Shown here: positions 34,617 through 43,980 of the stretch, one piece after another
Layout of the letters: each line of letters opens with the position of its first letter
Numbering within the stretch: position 1 is the stretch's first letter
From: Lachnospiraceae bacterium
Lineage (GTDB): Bacteria; Bacillota; Clostridia; Lachnospirales; Lachnospiraceae
Direction: 5' to 3'
Assembly: GCA_015057425.1 (NCBI GenBank)
Contig: SVEL01000001.1
Location: forward strand, 186,001 to 250,000
DNA length: 64,000 bases
Program-made: the position numbers and the translations under genes
The notes under the pieces: generated by a model
What the model saw: only the letters and a program-made list of their open reading frames with translations
What the model was told of the DNA's origin: nothing
Database searches by the model: none

Positions 34617-36533
34617 ATGAAGAAAAAAAATCAAATATTAATATCTTTAACTTTATTGATTTTTGCTATTATTTTATCTGTTGTTTCAGCTGATATACAT
34701 GAATTATATTCCGTTAATGAAAATCTGCTTAAGTACATCACATACGCTCTTTTTCTTATTTCCTACATCATAGCGGGATATGATGTAATTAAAGAAGCTG
34801 TTGCAGGAATAGCCGGCAGAGACATTTTTAATGAAAATTTTCTTATGACCGTTGCATCCTTAGGAGCATTTATCATAGGCGAACATGCTGAAGCAATTGC
34901 AGTTATGTGTTTGTACCAGATTGGTGAATACTTCCAAAGCTATGCAGTCAATAAATCAAGGCGTTCAATTGCCTCACTTATGGATATAAGACCTGATGAA
35001 GCCTTTATAGTTCAAAATGACGGAAATATAGTTAAGGTTCATCCTAAGGAAGTTAAAATAGGCACGATTATAGTCGTAAAACCGGGAAACAAAATACCTC
35101 TTGACGGAAAAGTTGCAAAAGGTTCTGCTATGATTGATACTGCTGCTCTTACAGGTGAAAGTCTTCCACGACAGGCAAATGAAGGCGATGAGGTTTTAAG
35201 TGGTTCCATATGTATGGATTCAACTTTATATATTGAGACACAAAAAGAATTTGGCGAATCAACCGTATCCAAAATTCTCGCTATTGTAGAAGATGCAAGT
35301 AATTATAAGTCAAAATCAGAAAAGTTTATAACAAAATTTGCCCGTTTTTATACTCCTATCGTCTGTGGTGCAGCTTTACTTATAGCTATACTACCACCAT
35401 TGTTTATAGATAAAGGTAACTTTGCAGAATGGATTTACAGGGCACTTAACTTCCTTGTTATTTCCTGTCCATGTGCTCTTGTCATATCAGTTCCGTTAAG
35501 TTATTTTGCAGGACTTGGATGTGCATCATCTAAAGGAATTCTCATAAAAGGAAGTAACTACTTAGAATTATTATCTTCATGTGATACATTTGTATTTGAT
35601 AAGACAGGTACATTAACAAAAGGACAATTTACTGTAACTGAAATCTGTGCGGAAGGCGAATATTCAGATATAGAACTTTTACGTGCAAGCACAATTGCTG
35701 AGATAAATTCTAACCACCCTATTGCAATTTCCCTTAAAGAAGCTTACAAAAATTATTCGGAAGAAGCCTTTGAAGATTATGAAAGCATCAATAGTGCATC
35801 TATGGATATTTTCATACAGGAAGTAAGCGGTAAAGGCATTGTTGCCAACTATAAAGATGACATCTATCTTGTAGGCAATGATAAGCTGATTGCCGACAAT
35901 GCCATAGATTTTATTGAAGCTCCCAACGTTCTCGGCACAATTGTATATGTAGCAATAAACGGACAATATGCCGGTTATATTGTTATCGCCGATGAAATTA
36001 AAAGTTCATCCAAATCGGCTATTAATTCTCTTAAAAAAATAGGAATAAACAATATCTATATGCTTACGGGAGATAAAAAAGAAATTGCCGACCATGTTGC
36101 ATCTAAGATTGGCATTAAAAATGTATATTCTGAGCTTTTACCGACTGATAAAGCCAATTATGTTAAAAAAATTACCAAAAGAGATACTACTAATGTATTA
36201 GCATTTGTAGGTGACGGTATCAACGACGCCCCTGTTCTTGCCATGTCAGATATAGGTATTGCAATGGGTGCCTTAGGCTCAGATGCCGCTATAGAAGCAG
36301 CCGATGTAGTCCTTATGAATGATAATCCAAAGGACATACTTACCGCTATAAAAATTGCAAAGAAAACTAAAAATATAGTTATACAAAATATCACATTTTC
36401 ACTTATAATCAAGTTTGCTGTTATGATTCTTGCAGGCTTTGGTTTTACAAATATGTGGTATGCCGTCTTTGCCGATGTAGGCGTATGCATTATAGCCATC
36501 ATCAATGCTATGAGAACAAGCCGAATTAAATAA
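34617..36533 (+). CDS. Zinc/cadmium/lead-type P1B ATPase exporter
   Basis: This 638-residue P-type ATPase has the CPC metal site (284-286) in SCPCALVISVP, the phosphorylated D328 in DKTGTLTKG, the nucleotide-domain HP motif SNHPIAIS, and MLTGD / GDGINDAPVL. The last helices contain K and the D of WYAVFADVG, the pattern of the ZntA/CadA (Zn2+/Cd2+/Pb2+) subgroup. It begins at the membrane helices without a metal-binding domain. It pumps divalent metal out under control of the SmtB-like regulator. Confidence 0.93.
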   Translation: MKKKNQILISLTLLIFAIILSVVSADIHELYSVNENLLKYITYALFLISYIIAGYDVIKEAVAGIAGRDIFNENFLMTVASLGAFIIGEHAEAIAVMCLYQIGEYFQSYAVNKSRRSIASLMDIRPDEAFIVQNDGNIVKVHPKEVKIGTIIVVKPGNKIPLDGKVAKGSAMIDTAALTGESLPRQANEGDEVLSGSICMDSTLYIETQKEFGESTVSKILAIVEDASNYKSKSEKFITKFARFYTPIVCGAALLIAILPPLFIDKGNFAEWIYRALNFLVISCPCALVISVPLSYFAGLGCASSKGILIKGSNYLELLSSCDTFVFDKTGTLTKGQFTVTEICAEGEYSDIELLRASTIAEINSNHPIAISLKEAYKNYSEEAFEDYESINSASMDIFIQEVSGKGIVANYKDDIYLVGNDKLIADNAIDFIEAPNVLGTIVYVAINGQYAGYIVIADEIKSSSKSAINSLKKIGINNIYMLTGDKKEIADHVASKIGIKNVYSELLPTDKANYVKKITKRDTTNVLAFVGDGINDAPVLAMSDIGIAMGALGSDAAIEAADVVLMNDNPKDILTAIKIAKKTKNIVIQNITFSLIIKFAVMILAGFGFTNMWYAVFADVGVCIIAIINAMRTSRIK

Positions 36534-36549
36534 CAAACTATAATAATCA

Positions 36550-36600
36550 AAAATGGGAGTGTACATCCACCAAATAAATGATGGAGCCACACTCCCATTT
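36550..36600. terminator. Hairpin between the P1B ATPase and DUF368 genes
   Basis: AAATGGGAGTG pairs with CACTCCCATTT around an interior with a second short stem (CATC/GATG). The T-tract is weak in both directions, so termination strength is uncertain. Confidence 0.6.
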
Positions 36601-36637
36601 CAATTAATTTATATCAAAACACTTCAAATAGGATCAA

Positions 36638-37543
36638 TTAACCATTTTTCTTAACCAATTTCATCTTCAAGAACTGTAATCCCACTATACATCCGATACC
36701 AATTACAAACCAGATTATGCTGAATGTATCAAGTGAAAGCGGTGCACTTGGATTTTCAAGACTCGGACTTGCAGGTCCCATAACTACAGCATAAAGTGAA
36801 GCAACCATCATACCAACTATAAAATATGTCACTGCACTTCTGTTCTTTGCAAGGGTAACCTTAAGTACTCTAACAATAGTACATATACCTACGATAACCC
36901 CCATACCAAAGATAAATAATCCCATAAAATACGAAAAATCTAAATGTAATGCTCCCTTTATAAAACCCTTAATTCCTTCCATAACGGCACCATAAATGCC
37001 AAAGATAAGCATTATAGTTGAGCCCGATATACCCGGAAGTACCATTGCACATATTGCAAGTGCTGCCACAAGAAAGATGTAAACACCCTGGATAGCATCA
37101 AATTCTCCCCATTTAAGACTGTCAACACCGGGCAATACATGAGTCGAAAGATAAGTCACTCCACATACCAATGCAAATCCCAAAACTGCCCAAATAAGAT
37201 TTATATATTTACCTTTCAGGCAATCCTTTTCATCTATAATGATAAGTGGAATAGATGCAAGAATAAATCCTATAAACAGCGAACTCATAACGTATATGTG
37301 TGCTTCAAAAACCGATGCAATAATAAGTGATGCAAGCACCATACCGATTATCCATCCGCATCCCAGCTTTATAAGGAAAAATACTGCTTTTTTTCTCTTC
37401 TCTTTATCTCTTGATGCTATGTCATGTAATGAACCGATAAATTCATCATAAATACCCATTATGTATGCTATTGTTCCGCCACTTACGCCCGGAACACTAT
37501 CTGCCAGTGCCATTAAAAATCCACCTAAAAATCTAAGTAACAT
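36638..37543 (-). CDS. DUF368 family membrane protein (PopT-like undecaprenyl phosphate translocase)
   Basis: This 301-residue polytopic protein has the DUF368 signature DSVPGVSGGTIAYIMGIYD, repeated in inverted-like form as MVLPGISGSTIMLIFGIY. DUF368 proteins have been reported as undecaprenyl phosphate translocases (PopT), which recycle the lipid carrier for wall synthesis; assignment here is by family. I start at the ATG at 37543, with GGAGG 6 bases upstream, rather than a TTG four codons earlier. Confidence 0.88.
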   Translation of the reverse strand: MLLRFLGGFLMALADSVPGVSGGTIAYIMGIYDEFIGSLHDIASRDKEKRKKAVFFLIKLGCGWIIGMVLASLIIASVFEAHIYVMSSLFIGFILASIPLIIIDEKDCLKGKYINLIWAVLGFALVCGVTYLSTHVLPGVDSLKWGEFDAIQGVYIFLVAALAICAMVLPGISGSTIMLIFGIYGAVMEGIKGFIKGALHLDFSYFMGLFIFGMGVIVGICTIVRVLKVTLAKNRSAVTYFIVGMMVASLYAVVMGPASPSLENPSAPLSLDTFSIIWFVIGIGCIVGLQFLKMKLVKKNG

Positions 37544-37638
37544 TTTTTCCTCCAATTCTCAATAATATATTCATATTTATGCACATCTACTATGATATTA
37601 TACTTTACATATTTTGTCTAATATTATTTATAATTTTA

Positions 37639-37668
37639 TTGGCATATTTGACCCAAATATGATAAAAT
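37639..37668 (+). promoter_or_regulatory. Putative promoter of the PHP phosphatase gene
   Basis: TTGGCA (37639-37644), an 18-base spacer and TAAAAT (37663-37668) lie about 40 bases upstream of the ATG. Confidence 0.45.
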
Positions 37669-37712
37669 AATAACAAACATAAAGTGAATTTTACGGAAAG
37701 GATTATTTTGCT

Positions 37713-38492
37713 ATGGAACCCCTTTTGAAAGCAAATTACCATACACATACAACAAGATGCGGTCATGCAAGCGGAACTGACAGAGAATATGTTGAAGCTG
37801 CCATTGAAGCCGGATACGAAATTCTTGGTTTTTCTGACCACACACCATATCCGACAAATCCTGACTTTGTATCAGGTATGCGTATTAAACTTGAAGAAAC
37901 AGATAATTACTTTGATTCTGTTACTTCGTTAAAGAAAGAATATGCTAATGACATCACTATTTATGCCGGTGTCGAAGCAGAATATTTCCCTGAGCATTTT
38001 CATAAATTACTTGATTATATGAAAGATTATCCCCTTGACTATATGATTATGGGCGAGCATTTTATCCCCGATGAACAATATGGCCGTTATGTCGGTTCTC
38101 CATTTAGGAATCCGCAATGGCTTGAAATGTATACAGAAAATGTTTTGGCAGGATTAAAGACCGGAAAATTTGCATATCTTGCACATCCGGATCTTCCGTT
38201 TTATGTAGGTGAAAATGCCGAAGAATTGTTAAAGGAATCTTACAGTACCATATGTAAGGCTGCTAAAGAACTTAACGTACCTTTAGAAATCAATGTTCTT
38301 GGCAGTACAAGAGATTCTTCCATTTACCCGGCATCTGATTTTCTTGATATTGCAGCCGCCACAGGCAATGATATGATACTTGGCATAGATGCACATTCAC
38401 CGGCCCAGTTAAAAAATACACCTTATATTGAAAAATGTCTGAAGATGGCAACTGACAGAGGATTAAATATTCTCGAAAAAATGAATATATAA
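37713..38492 (+). CDS. PHP-domain histidinol-phosphatase family protein
   Basis: This 259-residue protein has the PHP metal-site motifs NYHTHTTRCGHASG, FSDHTPY, GVEAEYF, MGEHF, LAHPDL and IDAHSP, the arrangement of HisJ/HisK-type histidinol phosphatases. It would remove phosphate from histidinol phosphate. A histidinol-phosphate aminotransferase gene lies 4 kb away on the other strand, but no other his genes are present, so a different phosphoester substrate is possible. The next gene starts 22 bases downstream. Confidence 0.85.
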   Translation: MEPLLKANYHTHTTRCGHASGTDREYVEAAIEAGYEILGFSDHTPYPTNPDFVSGMRIKLEETDNYFDSVTSLKKEYANDITIYAGVEAEYFPEHFHKLLDYMKDYPLDYMIMGEHFIPDEQYGRYVGSPFRNPQWLEMYTENVLAGLKTGKFAYLAHPDLPFYVGENAEELLKESYSTICKAAKELNVPLEINVLGSTRDSSIYPASDFLDIAAATGNDMILGIDAHSPAQLKNTPYIEKCLKMATDRGLNILEKMNI

Positions 38493-38514
38493 TATGTACA
38501 AAGGAGGACTTGTT

Positions 38515-41355
38515 ATGAAGATAAAGAAATTTGTAACACTTTTATCTGTTTTAACTTTAACTGCCGGACTGTTTCTCGGTATATCGGCAGTTAAACCTAA
38601 GGATGTATATGCTTATACATCGGTAAGTTCCATAACCGATTTTTCCACCTATGCTTCCACTTATGGCCGCAATGCCATGGAAACAAGAAGCAACAAGGAC
38701 GGACGTCTGTATTTATATGACGAGCTTTTAAGTGAAGCTAAAAGCTTCTGGACAAACCAGACCGACCTATCCGAAAAATCAGGTAATCAGTATGTAATAG
38801 CAAGAATAGATACTTCTGCTTATTCTTTAAGTCCTGACGATATTGTTGAAACATATTATGCTTTCCAAAATGATAATCCGATTTTCTATTTTGCAAGTAA
38901 TACGTTATCCATCGAAGGCGCTGAAGTATTGTTTTTAGCGGATTCGGATTATAGAACAGCTTCTGCAAGAAACAAATGTGTGTCCTACATAATAGACGGA
39001 ATCAATGAATTTGGTAAGTTAATGGATTCCCAAAATACAAGTTCAAAAAAGACTTTAGCTGTATATGATAAGCTTATGGACAAGATAAACTATGCATACA
39101 AATCAGACGGAACAACTCCTTCCGATGAAACATGGGCCCACAATATTATGGGATATTTTGACACCTCTATTTCAAAGGGCGTGTGTGAATGTTATGCAAA
39201 TGTAATGCACCTTGCACTTAATATGGCCGGCATAGAAAATTATTTTGTTTCAGGAACTGCTTACACAAGTAACGGAAGTGAGGCACATGCATGGAATCTT
39301 GTTAAGTTTGAAGATGGTAAATACTACTACCTTGATGCTACATGGGATGATGGCAACAACTCATACCTTTACTTTGGAAAAGGTATATCCTTTAAAGGAG
39401 ACCACAATGCAAATCCGTCATACGAAACAGGTGCTCTCTATCAATGCGATATGCCGGAAGCTGCTTCAAGTGATTTTGTTTTCCCTGTTTCAGGTAATAT
39501 ATCTTCCATAGCAGATTTTAAGAAAATATCTCTTAATCCATCTGCTACATATACGTTAAAAAGCAATCTTGACTTTAGCAAGATAACTGCATTAAAGAGC
39601 GATGACTGCATTCTTGATATGACATTTACCGGAACATTAAATGGTGGCGGATATACTATCTCAGGTATCACTTTCTCTCTTTTCAGAGAAATTGCGACAG
39701 GCGCTACTGTGAGTAACCTTAAGTTAAAAGCTGATTTCGGCAGCAACGCATGGAAATCTAAGAAGGACTACTACTCACCATTTAAATTTACTTTAGCGGA
39801 ATTTAATAAAGGTACTATTAAGGATTGTGATTTAAGCTACTCATTAAACGAATGCAGTTACGATATGTCAGGCATTGCCATAGGCGGATTTGTTTATACA
39901 AATAACGGAACAATCAATTCCTGTGACACCTCATTAACTGTTAATAACTTTACATATAAAAAGAACATTGTCCTACAGTTTGCAGGAATCACTGCATTTA
40001 ACTATAGTTCAGTTAAAAACTGTAATGCCACTATAAAAGTTAATACAAACTGTAATTATTTATGGTTCAATAATTTATCAGGAATAGTAAACAGTTCAGA
40101 AGGCGGTATTATAGATAACTGCACAACAAGCGGCTCTGTTAACACCAACGCTAAAGGTTCTATGGGATTTGGCGGTATTGTCAATAACAACTTTGAAGGA
40201 ACTGTATCGAACTGTACAAACAACTGCAATATTGATATATCTACAGGAGATTCTCTTGCTTCTGCAGGTATCGTAGTTTCCAATGGTGGAACAATTAAAA
40301 ATTGTACAAATAATGGTGTTCTTTACAACAGATATAACGAGATAATGGAAACTAATTCCCGTGAACTCGGTGGTATCTGCGGATGTAATTCCGGCACAAT
40401 AACAGGCTGTACAAACACCGGTGATATAACAGTAGAAATAGGTGCCGGCGGCGGAATCTTCGCAACCGTACATGGTAACAGTACCGTAGATAATTGTTCT
40501 AACTCTGGTAACATCACCGGTATATATAAAAGTACATGGATGATTACCATCGGTGGTATAGGCGGAGAGATAAGTTTTAATTCCGGTTCTAGTTTTGATG
40601 AAAACGGCAATCTGATATACGACGCAGGAAGCTGTACTGTTAAGAACTCATCTAATTCCGGTACAATTAAAGCTGATTATGGTGCCGGATGTATCGTCGG
40701 CGAGGTTGGCCTTATCGCTAAAGGGTCAACTGCTACTATTTCAAGTTGTACAAATACCGGAAGATGCAACAATGACGGTAAATTGGGTATTAATTTATAT
40801 TACCAGTTCGTTCCGGGTTCTAACCCTGAAAGCAACTTATCTGTATCGGGCATTACAGGTTTAGTTAATGAAGAAGTATTCGATTCTGAACCGCTTCCTG
40901 ATGATGGTTCAGAAACAACTACTACAAAGAAGCCAAATAAACCGAACAACAATGGCACGACTACAACTAAACCAAACAACAATAATACAACAGGTAACGA
41001 TACTGAAACTACTGTTAACGGCGAGTCAAACACTTCAAGTGGCGAAGAAACCACAACTGTTAATGGCGAAAACGTAACTGACCCTTCAGACAGTACTAAT
41101 AACAATGACGCTACCAACAATGGTGGCAACTCAGATAATAACAATGCTGATAATAATAGTACTGACAATAATGGTGCCGACAACGGAAATAACAAAGTTA
41201 CTACAACCGACAAAAATTCCGGCAATAAAAAAGATGATTCCGGTTTTAATCCTATAATCATCATAATAATCGTTGTAGCAACAGTTGCTATTATATGTGG
41301 TGTTTCAGCCTTTGTAGTTATTCGCAAGAAGCCTGCAACAGGTACAGAAGAATAG
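38515..41355 (+). CDS. Large surface protein with transglutaminase-like domain and GLUG-like repeats
   Basis: This 946-residue protein has a signal peptide ending near VYA (about 33). A transglutaminase/protease-like domain at about 165-300 shows the Cys in KGVCECYANVM, His in EAHAWNLV and Asp in YLDATWDDG. Residues about 330-770 hold roughly 24-residue repeats of the type G-T-I-x-x-C-T-N-x-G-x-I, resembling GLUG-type beta-helix repeats. A Thr/Asn/Gly-rich low-complexity stalk of about 130 residues precedes a C-terminal transmembrane helix with a short basic tail; there is no LPXTG motif. The start has AAGGAGGACTTGTT upstream; an earlier ATG is unsupported. It probably acts on or sits at the cell wall; the substrate is unknown. 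Confidence 0.8.
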   Translation: MKIKKFVTLLSVLTLTAGLFLGISAVKPKDVYAYTSVSSITDFSTYASTYGRNAMETRSNKDGRLYLYDELLSEAKSFWTNQTDLSEKSGNQYVIARIDTSAYSLSPDDIVETYYAFQNDNPIFYFASNTLSIEGAEVLFLADSDYRTASARNKCVSYIIDGINEFGKLMDSQNTSSKKTLAVYDKLMDKINYAYKSDGTTPSDETWAHNIMGYFDTSISKGVCECYANVMHLALNMAGIENYFVSGTAYTSNGSEAHAWNLVKFEDGKYYYLDATWDDGNNSYLYFGKGISFKGDHNANPSYETGALYQCDMPEAASSDFVFPVSGNISSIADFKKISLNPSATYTLKSNLDFSKITALKSDDCILDMTFTGTLNGGGYTISGITFSLFREIATGATVSNLKLKADFGSNAWKSKKDYYSPFKFTLAEFNKGTIKDCDLSYSLNECSYDMSGIAIGGFVYTNNGTINSCDTSLTVNNFTYKKNIVLQFAGITAFNYSSVKNCNATIKVNTNCNYLWFNNLSGIVNSSEGGIIDNCTTSGSVNTNAKGSMGFGGIVNNNFEGTVSNCTNNCNIDISTGDSLASAGIVVSNGGTIKNCTNNGVLYNRYNEIMETNSRELGGICGCNSGTITGCTNTGDITVEIGAGGGIFATVHGNSTVDNCSNSGNITGIYKSTWMITIGGIGGEISFNSGSSFDENGNLIYDAGSCTVKNSSNSGTIKADYGAGCIVGEVGLIAKGSTATISSCTNTGRCNNDGKLGINLYYQFVPGSNPESNLSVSGITGLVNEEVFDSEPLPDDGSETTTTKKPNKPNNNGTTTTKPNNNNTTGNDTETTVNGESNTSSGEETTTVNGENVTDPSDSTNNNDATNNGGNSDNNNADNNSTDNNGADNGNNKVTTTDKNSGNKKDDSGFNPIIIIIIVVATVAIICGVSAFVVIRKKPATGTEE

Positions 41356-41412
41356 AATCTTGTTATAATATTTATATATTATCTAAGAAAAAGGGGCTGT
41401 AACCCCCTAAAT

Positions 41413-41447
41413 AAAAAATCGCTGTAAGCATTTACAGCGATTTTTTA
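41413..41447 (+). terminator. Terminator after the surface protein gene
   Basis: AAAAAATCGCTGTAA-GCA-TTTACAGCGATTTTTT is a near-perfect hairpin with A/T runs on both sides. A smaller GGGG/CCCC hairpin precedes it at about 41393-41407. Confidence 0.9.
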
Positions 41448-41497
41448 ATTATACAGTTCATTATGGGTGTTTGTACCTTTTTTCTTAAAATTTTGTA

Positions 41498-42562
41498 TTA
41501 TTTACTAATTTTCATAAATTCTTTAATCGCCTCAAACAATACTTCCATCTGGGCATCAGTTCCAATGGTAATTCTAAGATAATCCTTAATCTTTGGAGAA
41601 TCCCAGTGTCTTACATATATGTCCTTCGTTCTTAAAAACTGATACAGTTTTGTAATATCATAATCCTTGTGAGTCGCAAAGATAAAGTTTGCTTTGGAAT
41701 CAGGGAATTCAAATCCCATATCTGACATTATCTTCTTTGACTTCTCTCTTGTATCTATTATCTTTTGACAGGTTGTTTCAAAATACTCCTTATCTTCCAC
41801 TGCTGCACATCCGGCTGCAATTGAAGTCATATTTAATGTATATGAATTGATGGAATATTTCACATCATTCATAGCTTTAATAAGAACTTCATTACCAATT
41901 GCAAATCCTATTCTCATACCTGCCATAGAACGTGACTTTGAAAATGTCTGTACAATCAAAAGATTTTCATACTCTGCAAGCAATGGCAATGCTGATTCTC
42001 CGCCAAAATCAATATACGCTTCATCTACTATTACTATAGAATCCTTGTTGTGTTCAAGAATATCCCTTATAGTTTCAAGGCTTTCATATACAGATGTCGG
42101 TGCATTAGGATTTGGAAAGATAATTCCGCCATTTGGCTCATAATAATCTTCTTTAACCATACGAAAATCCTTGTCAAGCTTTTTAGTTTCGTACTTTACG
42201 CCATAAAGGTCTGCCCAAACAGGATAAAATGAATATGTAATATCCGGGAAAAATATCGGCTTATCTGAATTAAAAAATGTCAGAAAAGCATTGGCTATAA
42301 CATCATCAGAACCTACTCCTGCAAATACCATATCTGTATCTACACCGTAATATCTGGCGATTTTATCAATAAGAGGGCGTCCCTCCATATTAGGATAAAG
42401 TCTGAACTTCTCTACATCCATTTCCTTTATGACCTTTTCAACTCCCGGTGCCGGCGAATAAGGACATTCATTGGTATTAAGTTTTATCATATTAGGACGA
42501 TTTGGCTGTTCACCGGCTGTATAAGGAACAACCTTACGTATATTTTTTATCCATTCGTTCAT
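41498..42562 (-). CDS. hisC: Histidinol-phosphate aminotransferase-like enzyme
   Basis: This 354-residue fold-type I PLP enzyme has the HisC features LNTNECPYSPAP, NPNAPTS, VDEAYIDFGG and the PLP lysine in QTFSKSRSMAGMRIG. It should interconvert histidinol phosphate and imidazole acetol phosphate, though relatives also act on phenylalanine or threonine phosphate. The ATG at 42562 has GGAGCTACT upstream; the 20-codon longer frame runs through an inverted repeat. It follows another aminotransferase by 96 bases containing two strong inverted repeats. Confidence 0.88.
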   Translation of the reverse strand: MNEWIKNIRKVVPYTAGEQPNRPNMIKLNTNECPYSPAPGVEKVIKEMDVEKFRLYPNMEGRPLIDKIARYYGVDTDMVFAGVGSDDVIANAFLTFFNSDKPIFFPDITYSFYPVWADLYGVKYETKKLDKDFRMVKEDYYEPNGGIIFPNPNAPTSVYESLETIRDILEHNKDSIVIVDEAYIDFGGESALPLLAEYENLLIVQTFSKSRSMAGMRIGFAIGNEVLIKAMNDVKYSINSYTLNMTSIAAGCAAVEDKEYFETTCQKIIDTREKSKKIMSDMGFEFPDSKANFIFATHKDYDITKLYQFLRTKDIYVRHWDSPKIKDYLRITIGTDAQMEVLFEAIKEFMKISK

Positions 42563-42574
42563 AGTAGCTCCAAT

Positions 42575-42619
42575 CCGAGAACGTATCTGTTCGGAATCGC
42601 ATATTTGTGACGTTCTCGG
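42575..42619. repeat. 10-bp inverted repeat in the hisC leader
   Basis: CCGAGAACGT (42575-42584) and ACGTTCTCGG (42610-42619) can pair around 25 bases. On the minus-strand transcript the stem ends just before the hisC ribosome binding site. Confidence 0.75.
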
Positions 42620-42630
42620 CACAAATTGCG

Positions 42631-42666
42631 GTAAATAAAATTGCTTCCTGAAGCAATTTTATTTAC
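42631..42666 (-). repeat. 17-bp perfect inverted repeat over the end of the upstream aminotransferase gene
   Basis: GTAAATAAAATTGCTTC and its exact complement GAAGCAATTTTATTTAC are separated by only two bases (42648-42649). The repeat includes the stop codon of the upstream gene. On the minus strand it ends in TTTTATTT and may act as an attenuator or terminator. Confidence 0.85.
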
Positions 42667-43852
42667 ACATGCCCAATTCTTCCGCAAGTTCTTTAAATGC
42701 AGGAAGAGAATTCTTAATAGTATCATATGACACACAATATGCAAGTCGCACATATCCCGGACACGCAAATGATGAACCCGGAACAACCAATATATTATGT
42801 TTCTTTGCAGCTTCAATAAATACTTTTTCATCTGCCATCGGAGTTTTTACAAAAAGATAAAATGCTCCTTCCGGCTTAATGCACTCAAAGCCGTATTCTT
42901 TAAGACTTCCGTAGAGAAGCTCTCTGTTTCTGTTATACGCTTCAATATCTGTCTTTTCTTCAAGACATCTTGCTACTGCAAGCTGCATAAGTGAAGGTGC
43001 ATTTACAAAGCCCAATACTCTTGTTGCGATACTTGCTGCTGCAAAAATATTTTTATAATCTTCCATTTCGCTTGGAATTACCAAATATCCGATTCTGTCA
43101 CCAGGAAGTGATAATGACTTACTAAATGAATATCCCACAATAGTATTTGTATAATACTTTGTAAGATAAGGAACAAATACTCCATCGTAAGCAAGTTCTC
43201 TATATGGTTCATCAGAAATAAGATAAATATCATGTCCGTATTCTTTCTGCTTTGCTTCCATAACAGCTGCTATTTTCTTAATGGTTTCTTCCGAATACAC
43301 AACGCCTGTCGGGTTGTTTGGATTGTTAATAATAACCGCTTTAGTATTTGCAGTAATCTTCTTTTCAAATGCTTCAACATTTGGCTGGAATGTAGTTGTA
43401 TCAGGTTCAACCTCCACAAGTACACCGTCATAATTGCTTACATATGCTCTGTATTCAAGGAAATATGGTGCAAATGTAAGAACTTCATCGCCGGGATTAA
43501 TAAGTGCTTTAAGTATGGAATTTAATCCGCCTGCAGCACCAACTGTCATAATAATATTGGCTTCTGTAAAGTTAGTATCAAATCTCTTATTAAGAGAATC
43601 AGCAACCGCTTTACGTACCTCCTCAAAGCCTGCATTGCTCATATATCCGTGAATCTTTGTCGTTTCTACAGTATTTATTACATCAATAATAGCCTGATTA
43701 AGTGCTTCCGGCGCCGGTACATTAGGATTACCAAGACTAAAATCATATACATTTTCAGGTCCATATATAGCCGCCAATCTCTTTCCTTCCTCAAACATCG
43801 CTCTTATGGCTGAGTTATTATTTACCAAGCCTTCCATTTTCTTTGCAATCAT
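42659..43852 (-). CDS. Pyridoxal phosphate-dependent aminotransferase (aspartate aminotransferase family)
   Basis: This 397-residue fold-type I aminotransferase has the motifs YDFSLGNPNVP, NNPNNPTGVV, SDEPYRELAYDG and the PLP lysine in YSFSKSLSLPGDRIG. It lies in the AspC-like branch found in Firmicutes. Aspartate, tyrosine or branched-chain substrates cannot be separated by eye. The ATG has AGGAAAAAGAAATG upstream. It probably shares a transcript with the hisC-like gene, subject to the hairpins between them. Confidence 0.9.
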   Translation of the reverse strand: MIAKKMEGLVNNNSAIRAMFEEGKRLAAIYGPENVYDFSLGNPNVPAPEALNQAIIDVINTVETTKIHGYMSNAGFEEVRKAVADSLNKRFDTNFTEANIIMTVGAAGGLNSILKALINPGDEVLTFAPYFLEYRAYVSNYDGVLVEVEPDTTTFQPNVEAFEKKITANTKAVIINNPNNPTGVVYSEETIKKIAAVMEAKQKEYGHDIYLISDEPYRELAYDGVFVPYLTKYYTNTIVGYSFSKSLSLPGDRIGYLVIPSEMEDYKNIFAAASIATRVLGFVNAPSLMQLAVARCLEEKTDIEAYNRNRELLYGSLKEYGFECIKPEGAFYLFVKTPMADEKVFIEAAKKHNILVVPGSSFACPGYVRLAYCVSYDTIKNSLPAFKELAEELGMCK

Positions 43853-43980
43853 TTCTTTTTCCTGCCTTTCTTTATCACTAATTAAATCCTTAATTCAATT
43901 TCTGTAAATTAACAATAATATCTGAAAATTATACCACAATATCCTTAAAACTTCTACTATGCATTGAAAGTTTGTGTAAA

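Noticed and set aside
36158-36598. A 146-codon minus-strand frame opposite the P1B ATPase
   Set aside because: It lies antisense to conserved ATPase motifs and has no family resemblance.
40800-41327. A 175-codon minus-strand frame
   Set aside because: It is the mirror of the Thr/Asn-rich low-complexity stalk of the surface protein and consists mainly of Leu, Ser and Val; there is no ribosome binding site.
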